This document shows positions 42,861 through 56,900 of a DNA stretch of 64,000 nucleotides, one piece after another; positions within the stretch are counted from its first letter, which is position 1, and each line of letters opens with the position of its first letter. Under the pieces are notes generated by a model. That model saw only the letters and a list, made by a program, of their open reading frames with translations. It did no database searches and was not told the origin of the DNA. The translations under genes were made by a program, and so were the position numbers. The DNA is from Glandiceps talaboti (Eukaryota > Hemichordata > Enteropneusta > Spengelidae): contig NC_135564.1 in the NCBI RefSeq assembly GCF_964340395.1, positions 361,001-425,000 on the forward strand. Direction: 5' to 3'.

Positions 42861-42892
42861 TTTCGAAACCAGCTATAGGGTCTCTTCATCAG
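42861..42892 (-). other. Dispersed repeat with CTGATGA-hairpin-GAAA motif, copy 2
   Basis: On the minus strand: CTGATGA, A, then GAGACC and GGTTTC as a potential 6-bp stem (with one G-U pair) around CTATAGCT, then GAAA. The surrounding ACTGCGACTGATGA is shared with the copy at 18535. Confidence 0.5.
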
Positions 42893-42990
42893 TCGCAGTT
42901 GTTATGATAAATTCACCTTCCCAAATTTGTTTGCCCAGAGTTTACTCGTATTGTTCACCAAGTAGAGATGCCAGTATTTCAACATTCCTA

Positions 42991-43110
42991 TTAATAATAA
43001 TAATAATAATGATGATAATAATAATTCTTTATTGTATCTTTATCCAAATCTGGACATCAGACCTATTCACAATAAAGAAGGAAAATAACCTTACAATAAC
43101 AATACAGAGA
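42991..43110. repeat. (AAT)n followed by a TTCTTTATTG-type repeat end
   Basis: Eight or more AAT/GAT units, then ATTCTTTATTGTATCTTTAT. Similar CTTTATT-containing ends occur after (ATTCA)n at 56280-56350 and at 58820-58860, which suggests dispersed retroelement tails. Confidence 0.5.
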
Positions 43111-44503
43111 AAAACAAAACGGCTTATGTTTAAAATATTTATGTATTTGTTTTTTCGAGGCAGCTGACAGTGTATCGCTCTCTAAGTTTGAAGCATGTGT
43201 ATGTGTATTTAGCCACTTCTTTAATTATATTCTCATTTTTACTGTTCATTATATTAAGGAATTTTTCTGTGTCTGACAAATCTGGGGGCCATATTTTAAA
43301 GTGTGCTAATATTGATTTTCTTTCGTCCGTTTGTCCGGGGGCATTTGTCCTAGAACCGCTATGATAACATTGGTCTTTTTGGATGTACTAGTAATTGATT
43401 TAATATATCATTGTCTGCTTACGTCCCAGTGTTTAGTTATCGCATCTCGTACATGAGATATGTTCATGTAATGCTGTTTTGAAGACCAATGGGGTCTCCT
43501 TTGTGGGTGTCCAGCTTTCGAGATGTCTCTCTGTTACGATAATGGACTTCCTTGATGGAGTTATTTATTTCTGTTTCATTATTATAGCCTCTTTTCGTCA
43601 GTTTCAGTTTTCAGTGAAGAATTCATTTTCTTTTGAAATTCTTTTTCGTTACTACATGTTCGTATGTATCTGATTGTTTGACCCGTAATGAACCCATTAA
43701 AAACTGAGTCCGGGTAGCATGATTGTCTGTGTAAATATTGGAATGTGTCCGTTTATATAGATATTAAAACGGTCTAAAGACTTAATAATGATTTTATGTT
43801 CGCTAGGCTATGATATACATGTACCATGAAGTTCAGTAAAATTCACCACGGCTTTCAAAAAAATATACAGACTGGGCTACAACATTTAGGATAATAAAAA
43901 CTAGATTACTTTAATAACGTTTTGATTTTAATTGATTTTCAAGTAATATTTACATGCCTGGGATTTTGGTATGATGTGTACCATGTGTACGGTGCTGTGT
44001 ATTCGCGAATCTGCCTGGCCGCCCCCTTCCTTTGCTTACTGGAGTACATAAATACGAACAAACGAGAACGATGATATTCAAAATGGAGGACGGTGATCGT
44101 CAACAAACTTCTGCTGGCAACAAGGCATGACGTTTATTCTTTTGTATCATCTGTGTCTGACATTGATGAGAATAACTTCTCGCTTGTTTTTTATGATCTT
44201 CGGCTTGAGAACTGAATTGATCGACGTTTATGTTATTACGACAACTGTCTGCAGCCATCGCTAGCTACGCTCTACTTATTTTGAGTTTGACACTGGTGAC
44301 TTGTTTGAACACAAAAAATATTGTAATATCCAGCGAACCACTTGCTCTTTCGCTAAGTAAGACGTATTTTTTAGTCAGCCAAACACACACGAGCTCACAT
44401 TCGTTAAGATGTAATAGCAGTTGGATCTTGCACGTTTTATTTTGTTATTATTAAGAGAACTTCCGACATTTACATAATTAATTTACTCGTACATGTACTA
44501 TAA

Positions 44504-47500
44504 ATGGCACAAGAGAGATTTGGTGGAGTTGTTTCTCCCAACACTTTAACGATTCTTGGTGGAGATATTTTGGATGACCGCTTATGTGACAGGTACATAT
44601 TGACATTATTTTTATTGAATTTTCTCATGTAGACCACCCTGTCAGCACATCTTTTCTTCTCTTTTCGTTTTTAAAAGTAACTTTACATATATATGGAAAG
44701 CATCATGACTCATTGAATGTTAATGTTATTCCAATATGGTATGAATAAAAATTGTTACTTACACTAAGTTACAGAGTAGAAAATGTTTAATACTCCAAAT
44801 TTTTGCTGATGTTTCTTTCAACATCGCCAGGGTATACTCTTTACAAAATGTAAGTGAACATTTGGAAAGTAGTGACAGTTTCTCCTCATATTATTAGTTT
44901 GGTTTGAATCTGTGAGTATAAATTCTTATTTAATGTTCCAACCTATTCATTCTCATACAGAAATATAATTCATCTTTTTTAACACAAGAAATTTGTAGAA
45001 AATATGAATTTTAAGTCCAGTTTAGTAGTGGGCTTGGTTCTTTGTAATACAATGTATATATTATCATTATTATTTTTGATAGACATTCAATGTGCTAAGA
45101 TTCACCCCGTACTACCGATTTGTAATGCAATTATGTAATAAATATTTGATATCATCAATGTAAGTAATCATTTAGGATACAGTCGTTCCAACGTAAAATC
45201 TCATTTAGATAGTGGATAATTAGCTGGAACTGTGGGCCAATTTTCTGCTGTCCAAACAGTTTGTTGAAATTGAATGAACAACATTTTTTATTCCCTTTCA
45301 GTGATGTTATTGATAACAGTACCTGATACATCATTATGTTTGTCTGTGTGTGTCACTGTATTGTGGTGTCTTTATAACAAATCTCTTCCACTCTCAAATA
45401 GTTTCCATAGTTTATTGTTGAATTTTATGACAAAGTATTTTAAATTATATATGTAATGTGGATCTTTTCAAATGATAGGAGCATTTTGTGTTCAATGTGA
45501 CTGTTGGTTTTTACTAACACTACCTGTGACTTGTTTCTACATTGTTTAATTTTAGTTTGATTTGTCTACACTGCATCAATGAATGTTTCCCAAATGAGAT
45601 AATACAGTGTCGTCATTATATCTTTTTTCTGAATCATTCAAAGTTGTTCAGTTTCTACAAAGTTCTGTATTAAATTCCATTTTTATCATTTTCAGACCAC
45701 CCCGTCCACCATCGTCAGGGTCATTAGGGAGTAGTCGACCAACAACAGGTAGAAAATCAGTTTTAAAGGTAAGAATGGAAACATCGATAAGAAACAAACT
45801 TGATAGCACTTTGTCTCTGTTTATATACAAATAATTAAAGAGCAAAGTCTGTAACTTTATCTGGGTTTGATGATTACTTTGTTTCATATTAAAATATTCT
45901 TAGATTATTTCAACTATGAAAACATGTCCATACTTGATATAGATATACTAGGCAAATAGCTAGCACACCATGGAGTTAATTATGTCTTTGTAGAGGTAAA
46001 ATTTGTCTACATGCTGTATGTACAGAATAAATGTCACACTGTTATTGCCAGCATTGTACAGGTATGTTCTTACAACTTATTATGTTTGATATGTACTGCA
46101 TATACATTGTTTGTCCTTTGTTCATAAATCTATGACAAAGCTGTGGTCATATTTCCGAATGATGACTATATTCTTAATAGTCATGATTAAAACCAAAGTT
46201 CTTTGACAAGTGGGATAACATACAAAAGTTGTAATACTAAAGTAAAATTTGTAAATAAAATGGTGATTGTAATCCATATACTACTGTTACTTACTCCATT
46301 ACTTTCACATATTTTTGTCATTTTCATAACTCATCAAGTACATTTGAATATTCTTCAACAGACCCAGACAAGTCTTGAGGTCCTTCCACCAGAAAGTAAG
46401 TTTTTACTTATTTTTAAGTTTGCTTCTGAACAATATGCAAATTAGATTATTTTCATGGAAGGAGCCTCCCTGGCACAAAGGCGACATATCATATGGGACA
46501 TATGGAAGTCAATTTATTTTGTGACGTACATGTATACAAATTTGACCAAATGGTGGCCATATTTGTATTTATTTACTGCATAACTCAAAAACTAATATAG
46601 AAAGACTCCATTCAAGTGTCCACTCCCATATTATCAGGTTCAAGCTTTCTCTGAAGACCTTGAACTTTGGTCTTCACCTTGACCTTCAGTGTCATTTATC
46701 AAAATTTCATGCCTATTGACAGATTTTTTGTAGGATTCATTTATTGCCAGTTTCTGTTAAATCATGTCCAGAGGTAATAAAGGAGAAGAAAAATATACAC
46801 AAGAATGACTTTTGGTGTTCATATAACTTTTACTGAATATGAAATTAATAATGATAATAATAATAACACTTGTAAAGCGCCATATATCCTAAAAGTTCAT
46901 AGGCGCTGAACACTATAAAAGTGAAAAAAACTGCTCGTGGAAACACTGAATGATGGCCATATTTAAGTAATAGATCAATATATTACTGCATAACTCAAAA
47001 ACTTCAGTACATGGACTCCATTCAAGTGTCTATTCTAACCCTATATAATCGTATGCAAGCTTTCTTGTAAGACCTTTGACTTTCACTTTGACCTTCAAGG
47101 TAGACTATCAAAATTAAACCATTTTTTGCATACTGAAGACACTTTGTAGCATTTATGTATGACCCATATCTTCTAAATCATGTCTAAATGTAATGCTGAA
47201 CATGAGTAATGTAGACATGCAGTACTTTTGGTTTTCATAAAACCATTACAGAATGATGGTAGTATTTGTAGTGAAGAATCATGATTTACTGCATAACTAA
47301 AAACGTGAATACATAGAGGCTCCATTCAAATGTCAAGCCTTAATAGCAGGTCTAATTTGTCTTTTAAGACATTGACCTTTGACCCTATATATTCAGGATC
47401 AGTTATCCAAATCTAGTCATTTCCTTCATATCATGGATAGTTTGTAGTATCTATTTGTTGCCACCAATTTCTTTTAATCATGTTGGCATTCAGTCATAAA

Positions 47501-50500
47501 GAAGTAATGTATTTGAAAGAGACTATGTCTTCTGTGACTTATATTATTTTATTTCAATGATTTTTGTTTTCAATTTGCCTCAGAATCCAGAAATAAATCC
47601 TAGACTTCTTAGTGATGAATCATTAAACAATGTTTATACCTTTGTAAATTGTCCAACCACTAGTTTATTTCAATTTTACCAATTTGTGTTTTGAATTTCC
47701 TCCAAAAGATGTTTGTTTTTTTCGTTTCCTTTTTACAAAAATAACAAACAAAATAAAAAAGATTATATAGATCTAACTGCTAGTAGCTGTATAAAAAGTT
47801 GCTAGGGTAGTTCAGATAAGTTACTGAAGTCAAATAACATACAAATGAATGAAATATAAGATACAAATGACTTAAGTTTTGATAATGAACCCCCAACAAT
47901 GAGCACTTGTTTAAGTTTCCCTCATGCCATTGGCATTCCCACTCACAATATTTCAAGCAGGTAGTAAACTGTAAATGTTGAGTTGGATTCCTGAATACAA
48001 ATGAGTAGTAGTCAGGCAAAACCCTGGTTGTGTAAATGTATGTGTAGTGATGTACAAACATATTAGACAATAGTGTACCCAGTAGACAGACAATAGACAA
48101 GGGAATGTCATTGTGTACAAAACACTCTTTGCCTCTAGACATAGTAACATCAGCAAACCGTGTATAAGTCCTTAGTGATGCAACTAACTATTCAAGAATT
48201 CTTCAAAAAATCTTCACAGTTACAACCTTTGCAATTTTTGTTTTTCTTTAGTATAAGAGATTGTATGTCTTTCAAAGTTACTACTGTTAGACTGAAAGCT
48301 TCATTAAATGTGTAGCCATTGGTGTCGGTCCTGTTTACCATTAACTAAATGTGTAGCCATTGTGAGAAATGGTTAAAGGAGAGTACACATAATGACAAAT
48401 TCTACAGTCTAACTTATTGTTGACTGGTAACGTGTCCATTTGTGTCATCAAAAGGTCAACCATAATACTTGTCATATTGAAAGGTCAAGTCATTCGTCAG
48501 TTGACCCTTACCTACTGGTATTATGGCAACATAGTGTCAAGCAATGCTATCATGGTTTGTTGCTTCTCATTTCATGTAGGCTCTATGATTAAAGCCATTG
48601 ATGACACTTAAGGTGGAATAAACTGTTGACAAGTGATTTTCTCACAGTGAAATTGTTCTGTTAAGAAGCTAGCATTATCTGATGGCTGGGTTGTTTCAGC
48701 AACATTAAATAACTACAACACAACATTCCACTGCACTTGCTGAAGAATACCTGTAAAATTCAGTAATGAAACTGTATGCCTAGTCTGGATCTTACTGATG
48801 GTCTGTGATCTCAAGAGTCAAATGAAGTCATTTTCATAAATTATGGATTCTTGAGTCATTTTATGATTTTAAATCATCTACAATTACTTGCAGTTTCAGA
48901 TAAAATCAAGTTGATTTTGTGCTTTTACCTTTACTCTGGGCTATTGCATCATGGGAGTCAGCAGAAATAATGTCATTAAGTTGTTGATGAGAGCTGTTTT
49001 ATGCTGTTAGGGAAGAGACACTCATGACAACTGTCTTTTAACAATTTGTATGTCTTGATCTTTACCTCCATAACAGATGATGTTAGGAAATCATCAACAA
49101 AAGACAAACAGACTGCCAATCGTAGGTCTTCTAGTTTAGATTCTAAGAATAAAGTGAAGTCTGGGAGTACTGGCTCAGTTGGTAGTAATACTTCTTCAAG
49201 TAGTGGATTTTATGATGATGCTAATTCAACATCGGCTACCAGCACAGCAAGGTCTGGATCAGTACAAAGATGCAATAGTGCTAGTAGTATTGATGATACA
49301 TCAAGACCACCAACTAGACAGGTTGTCTTACCATCTGTGAAAAGAAACTTTGAACAGTAAGTTAGCAATAAATTATTTCTACTTTGAAATTCTGAGTTGT
49401 TAAAATCACATGTATCATGTTCATTTAACAAAAGATATTTTTTGTTCAACTTAGCTTGTGCATTGTATAATACAAGTATTTGTTTTCTTCCTATTTCTAG
49501 ATATGGTATGCCAAAGGATGAAGCCTTGGCTCAGTCATTGATATCTCCATCTAGAACTTCTCACTATGATGGCTACAATGAATCTAATGACTCACAGGAT
49601 AATATCATGATTTTAGTTAATGACAGTGAACCTGTAGTCCGTCCCTCATCAAGTTCAAAATCAAGGCAATCTAACAATAAATCCATTGACAAAGTGAGAA
49701 GTGAAGATGATAAAGATAGTAATATTAAAGGCAAAGAAAATAAAGATTCCAGGCCGTCAAGTAGAAGTAAGTTTAAGGAATTCTATTGTCCTTATTTTTA
49801 TGCTAACTTGTCATGTGAAGCGCTGAAGTAGGGTAGAGAGCATTGATAAATGATGTAGGACATTATGAGTTAAGTGTGAACCCTAGTGTTCCCTCTTATA
49901 AAAGACATAAATTAAAATATGTGTTGTTGGTCAAATGAGAAAATGTCTTCATTAGTGACCACATGGTGAAGGATGATGGGAACAACAAATTTTGGTGAAT
50001 TGCAACCAGAGAAGTGTCAGTGGCATGTCAAAGTATCTTAGACAGCATACTGTGAACACTACTAGTTGCATACACAAACATTCAGGAAATGTTCTGTAGG
50101 TGTTGCTAAGTCAGTTTGATATCAAGACATGATTTAATATGCCATAGTATAGATATTGAAAAACAAAAGGTTGCAGAGTTTAGCCACTAGGAGTGCTGTT
50201 TGGCATCAGAAAAATTATGTATGATAGCCTCCTTACAAAATTGTCATATCCTAGTTTTCACAGCTAGCTGAAGTCAGTGATATTTTCAGCCAGTCCAAAT
50301 ACATGTAGTTCTTTTAGTTGGTTTCTAGAGATGTGGTTTTTAAGATTTCAGAGCTTTGCATCACAAGTGTTTTATTTGACAGGTTCATGTATAACCATAT
50401 GACTGAAATTCCAACCCCCTTTTCCCCAAATCTTGTTTATATGTTTTGAAAAAGGTGTCGTTTAGAGACTAGCACCACAAACTAAAATTTATTTTGTTAG

Positions 50501-50907
50501 GTTTGATTTAGCTTGAGATTAGATAAAATGTGTTTAGACCGGTTGAGAATGAACAGTCATAGAACACATAGAAATAATTACAGGACACAGCACTTTTATA
50601 TACATGTATAAGAATGTAACATCATAGATTTCCTACACTTTCAGTAGTGTTAGGTTTTAGCTCATAGCTCACTCCTTAAGCATCAGATATTTGTAACTTT
50701 ATTGTACCATGCACATTTTATTTTACAAGTTTTTTTCAAATTTGGAATCATCTACCATGATAAAACTTGTTCAAGTCTTCTGTCTTTTGAAACTAATTAT
50801 AAATCTTATCTTAATTGTACTATCAGCTCATTCCATTATTTATGTCCTTCCTTTAATTTCTGTTTTATCTTTGTTGTGGTATGATCTACTCCTTTTGTTG
50901 TTGATGA

Positions 50908-50955
<48 letters not shown>

Positions 50956-53900
50956 AATATGGTATATCTTGTACAGGTAAAAGTGGTAGAAAGGAAAGAC
51001 ACAAAGATATTAGTGCTTCAACTTCCACAACAGAAGTAGACTCCTACTATTTGAGTCACAACACAGGACAATTAAAACAATCTCATGGTATGTCACTATA
51101 AAGGACACAGTTGTAATCAAGTCAACAATATTATTAAATGTATCCACTACCAATTTTTCAAATGATATATTTCTCAAATCAATGTCTTCATAAATAAATT
51201 TGCTGAGATTTCATAGCACAGTCCTGCAATCTGACTTCATTGAATTACTCAAACTTGTCACAGACTTTGAAAACATACTGCTGGGTAGTATCAGACACTA
51301 GAACAAAATGAAATTTAGCCATTGTGAACAGATTTCACAGATTCGGTCTTCAATGAATTCTGAATGTATATGTGTCATTCAACAGCATTTTGTTGTAGTT
51401 TGTTTTGTCAATATGTAATCTTCTTCTCTGTTAATACATACATATTTTTTCTGAATGCTTGTATATTTTAGAATAATTCATATAAGTTACCATAACAAAA
51501 TAAACAAGTGTAAAATGATGAAATAACCACTTAGATTTTCAAAATGACATTCCATTATTCATCTAGTTCAGTTTTAGAAATGTTCTATTGTTTGCATGAT
51601 TTCACTTGTATCTTGTCTGTTGTAGATAAAAATGGTAGGAGTGATAGACAAAAAGAGACTGGAGCCACAGCATCAACATCAAATAGCAATAACATTTCAG
51701 AACCCAAACAAATTCATGGTAAATACATTCCAAACATAAAACAAACAAATTCTTGCTAAATACTTTTTAAACATAAAACCACAATGGGTATTTTTTTAAT
51801 ACCTTGTCTATTTTCATTACATCTCTAGATTGCATGTACAAATGTATAAAAAAACAAACATGTTTGGTTCATAGACTGTGGAATTTCATGGGTGTATGGA
51901 GAGTTTAAACCAATGACTATCTGAATGGTGTGGTTCATAGACTGGAATTTCATGGGTGTATGGAGGAATGACTATCTAAATGATGTGGTTCATAGACTGT
52001 GGAACTTCATGGGTGTATGGAGAGTTTAAACCAATGACTATCTGAATGGTGTGGTTCATAGACTGGAATTTCATGGGTGTATGGAGAGTTTAAAGGAATG
52101 ACTGAAATCTGAATGGTGTACACAACAAATCTTGCAGATTAGACAGCGAATGAAATACATTACAACTTTTTGTAAAAACAAGTTCAAAGAAGATAAAATT
52201 TCAATCTAATAAATGTTAATAAGACATGTATATAGCAGTCTGATAAATATGAACAGGATGATTCACACATACTTTGAAATGTTAACAAATTTTGAATTAT
52301 AAAACAATTTGTTATTTTATTTAATATGCAGAAAGAAGGAGTGAAAAAGACAAAGATGGGAGGCCAAAGAAATCATCTTCAAGAAATGAATCCGGGTCCA
52401 CTGGTCAGTAGTAAGATAGTGGGTCAAAGGTTATGTCAAAGTTTAAAGATCACAGCTAGGTTAAAGATCACAAGACTAACCATAGGCATCACATTAAGTG
52501 GCACTGCAAGGTGAAGGGTTATGTTCAGGTGAAAGGTCATGGCAAGGTGAAGGGTCAAAAATCTAGATAAAAAGGTCATGGTAAGACCATTAATGTAAAC
52601 GAGAAGTTTAAGGTCAATTAATGTCACCTAAAAGTTACTTTATGAAAACATAAACATAAATTTAAAAAACATCAAATACTGCAAAGTCTAATCACTTGGC
52701 ATCCCTTCCTTTCATGTAAAAATACAGAAACACTAAAATAAGCACTTAATGAAACTTAGAGTAAAAATCAATCTCATTTATTATTTGTTGTGTCTGTCAT
52801 CAGACAGAATGCAAGAGCGAGAAAGAGAAAAGAAAAGAAAGCTCAAAACTGAGACAGAAGAGATGGACTCATACTACATAACTCACAGAGTGAGAAGTGA
52901 AGTGGATGACACAGATGATGTCAGAGAGAAAAACACAACGCACTTGGACTCAATAAAAGATACAGAACACAATGAGGAAAGATGTGAAAAAGATACATCA
53001 GTGAATTGTAATAGTGAAATAGATGAATCTAGAGAAGATAGGGTGCAAGGTAGATAATGCAGTACAGTGCTCCAATTTAGTATAATTACAAATATGACAA
53101 GGTAGAATGTCATGGGTTACTTCTAGAGAAGATAGTGTGCCAGTTAGATGGTCCTGTAAAGTAATTTAATGTAGTATAATTACAAATATGGCAAAATAAA
53201 ATGTCATGGGTTACTTCTAGAGAATATTGTGTGTAAGGTAGATAGTCCTGTAAAGTGATTCAATTTAGTATAATTACAAATATGGCAAAATAAAATGTCA
53301 TGGGTTACTTCTAGAGAAGATAGTGTGCCAGTTGGATGGTCCTGTAAAGTGATTCAATTTAGTATAATTACAAATATGGCAAAATAAAATGTCATGGGTT
53401 ACTTCTAGAGAAGATAGTGTGCCAGTTAGATAGTCCTGTAAAGTGATTCAATTTAAACATGTAGAGTCTGACTTGTATATGTAATAAAGTCTGACTTGTA
53501 TATGTAATAAAGTCTGACTTGTATATATAGTGGAGTCTGACTTGTATATGTAATAAAGTCTGACTTGTATGTGTAGTGGAGTCTGACTTGTACATGTAAT
53601 AAAGTCTGACTTGTATATATAGTGGAGTCTGACTTGTAATTGTAATAAAGTCTGACTTGTATATATAGTGGAGTCTGACTTGTATATGTAATAAAGTCTG
53701 ACTTGTACATGTAATAAAGTCTGACTTGTATATATAGTGGAGTCTGACTTGTATATGTAATAAAGTCTGACTTGTATATATAGTGGAGTCTGACTTGTAT
53801 ATGTAATAAAGTCTGACTTGTATGTGTAGTGGAGTCTGACTTGTATATGTAATAAAGTCTGACTTGTATGTATAGTGGAGTCTGACTTGTATATGTAATA

Positions 53901-56900
53901 AAGTCTGACTTGTATATGTAATAAAGTCTGACTTGTATATGTAATAAAGTCTGACTTGTATATGTAATAAAGTCTGACTTGTATATATAGTGGAGTCTGA
54001 CTTGTATATGTAATAAAGTCTGACTTGTATGTGTAGTGGAGTCTGACTTGTATATGTAATAAAGTCTGACTTGTATGTATAGTGGAGTCTGACTTGTATA
54101 TGTAATAAAGTCTGACTTGTATATGTAATAAAGTCTGACTTGTATATATAGTGGAGTCTGACTTGTATATGTAATAAAGTCTGACTTGTACATGTAATAA
54201 AGTCTGACTTGTATATATAGTGGAGTCTGACTTGTACATGTAATAAAGTCTGACTTGTATATATAGTGGAGTCTGACTTGTATATGTAATAAAGTCTGAC
54301 TTGTATGTGTAGTGGAGTCTGACTTGTAATTGTAATAAAGTCTGACTTGTATATATAGTGGAGTCTGACTTGTAATTGTATGTGTAGTGGAGTCTGACTT
54401 GTACATGTAATAAAGTCTGACTTGTACATGTGGTGGAGTGAGATGTAAGGAAAGACAAACTTGGGTGCAATATAAATGTGAAACTTAATACCATGGTCAG
54501 GAGAGTGTAATATACAGCATAGGGTTTACTGCTTTTGGAAAAGTCCTTGATAGCCCTGGAATTTCAAACTACTCCAAGAAGGCTGTGGAAGTCATTGAGT
54601 TTTAGACCATTCATAGAAATTCTTTGGAAGTTCTAGAATTTACACCACACCCAAAAAATCATTTTAAGTCTCTGTAAACTACTCTTTGAAATTCCGAAAA
54701 GTTTGGAAATATTGATTTTGGAATAATGAATTTTTGAAAATTTCCCATTACATGAGAAGCAGATTTTATGTTTCTGTATCATTCTAATAGCAGTCTTTGA
54801 AATCACACATCACCATCTATAATAAAATGTCAAGTTATATAAAAAGCGATGGATTTGAAATATATAATTTTACAATTTCTTCTTTTAGAGAGTGAAACAG
54901 TTGATGTAGAAGCTGGAGCAATTCCTAAAAAAGATAAGGATGAAAATGAATCAAATACTGCCAATGAAGAAACAAAAGATGAGTCTGAAAATGATGAGAG
55001 TAGCAGTAGCGATGAAGAGTCGTCATCATCAGAGGATGAAGAGGAGGAGATAAAGGCACCTTTAGAATTACTAGGAGAAGTAAGGAAATATGACTGTGTG
55101 TGTGTCTGTGTGTGTATCTGTGTGTGTATCTGTGTGTATCTCTGTGTGTGTGTGTCTGTGTGTGTGTGTGTGTGTGTCTGTGTGTCTGTGTGTCTGTGTG
55201 TCTGTGATGTGTATGTATGTGTCTGTGTCTGTGTCTGTGTCTGTGTCTGTGTGTATTGGGTTATTTATATGTTGTGTTTTTCTGTTTGTCTATCTGCATA
55301 TATATGGATATTTATGTATAGGACATAAGGATATAAATATTAAGTGTTTGTACTGACCTTGACAATCCCAATTTAGTTGTCCGAAGATGGCTCAAAGCGT
55401 GAAACTCTGAGTTTACATTCTTATTCTTTTGAATTAAGTCTATAATGCTCTGCTACTAATATTTGCATTGAGCACTGTTCTCTCCAGCGAGACACTTACA
55501 TTCATATGAATAGGATATAAGGATATGTATGTATGGGACATATGGATATGGTATGTATAGGACATATGGATGGATTGGTTTAGAGGTTGTAGAAAAGTTG
55601 ATACTTAAAACATAAAAAACATAAAAATAAGTCCCACTTTGAGTTACTCAGTCTAAGGAATACTGATATTTGAATGATATCCTAGTATGAATTCTTTGTC
55701 TTCCAAAGATGCAAACAAATTCACTAATAGTAAATGACTTTTTAAGCCAATAATATTTTAAAGCCCTGAGATTGAATCCCACATCCTTTCATTTTCATTA
55801 TCTTATCAATCTATGGACTGACATAAGGATTACATGTAAATATAGGACCATTCTTTTGCTGTAGACCAACTTTTACTACAACTCTGCCAGACAACTTTGT
55901 CACAGCTGCATTTTAATGCTAATCCAGCAGTGGTCTGAAATGTACTAAAAGTTTAATAACTTTCTATACATGTGGAAGCCAGTTCACAATATTCTGATAA
56001 GCCTAAATACTTTGTTGATTCATCTGAATGCAACTTCCTGGTGTGCACGTGTCATACTGCCACTCTGGTGATTCTGATAGGTTCATAGCAGTCATGTGAT
56101 ATTACATAATATGTAAATTCATTACTCAGGAAGCATTGCCAGTGAATCAACAGTTGAAAGTCAACAAGGCAAAAACAAGAATAACTTCAACTTGTAATGA
56201 GGGTACCTAGCAAAGCTATCGTAACATGTGTCTGTTACATTACATAATTTCCATCTGTCATAGTCAATATGAAAACATCCATTTAATTCAATTCAATTCA
56301 ATTCAATTCAATGTAACTTTATTATCCTCATCAGAAATTTCTCTTTAGCTTCAATCCAAAGAGACAAAATATAATTTACACTCAAAATGTAGACAACTGA
56401 AGACTAAAACACTGATGTACATGCAAAAGGAAACGAAAAAATGAATGTAAAAAGACGTTGATACATTAATTCTAAAATACCAGTGTTATTTAGTGTGGTT
56501 TATTGGTTATTTACCATTGGAATGTCTACTGTTGGCCTTTATTCCAATTAGAAAACCTAACACGTGCTAAAACTAAAACAACAAATCTTGAGCATCATAA
56601 TTGTTTACAGCATACATATATATTACACCTTGGTAATTTGTAGATTGTTTACTGCATACATATATATTACACCTTGGTAATTTGTGGATTGTTTACAGCA
56701 TACATATATATTATTATGGTTATTATCTCAGAAAATATTGTGAACCAAACATAGACTTTTCTTGTAACACTCGATATGTTTTCTCTTCACTCTGTAATTA
56801 AAGATGGTTGTATCTCTGGTATAATAATAATAATAATAATAATAATTAAATAATAATAGTAATAATAATAGATGCATAAATTATGAAAGCCCTGTGTTGG

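Larger units (their letters stand above)
41354..44503. other. Divergent intergenic region between SSUH2 and ERICH2
   Basis: 3.15 kb between two start codons facing away from each other. It holds repeat fragments (41683-41770; 42861-42892; 42991-43110) and otherwise single-copy DNA. Open frames at 42841-43167, 43479-43673 and 44230-44454 have no domains. No clear TATA or initiator element was identified for either gene. Confidence 0.5.

Noticed and set aside
44090-44135. Possible small upstream exon starting ATGGAGGACGGTGATCG before ERICH2
   Set aside because: The frame closes after 15 codons and no GT donor follows in a usable position.
53392-54494. Three minus-strand frames of over 300 codons
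   Set aside because: They translate the 23-bp minisatellite in ERICH2 intron 9; no splice sites or conservation.
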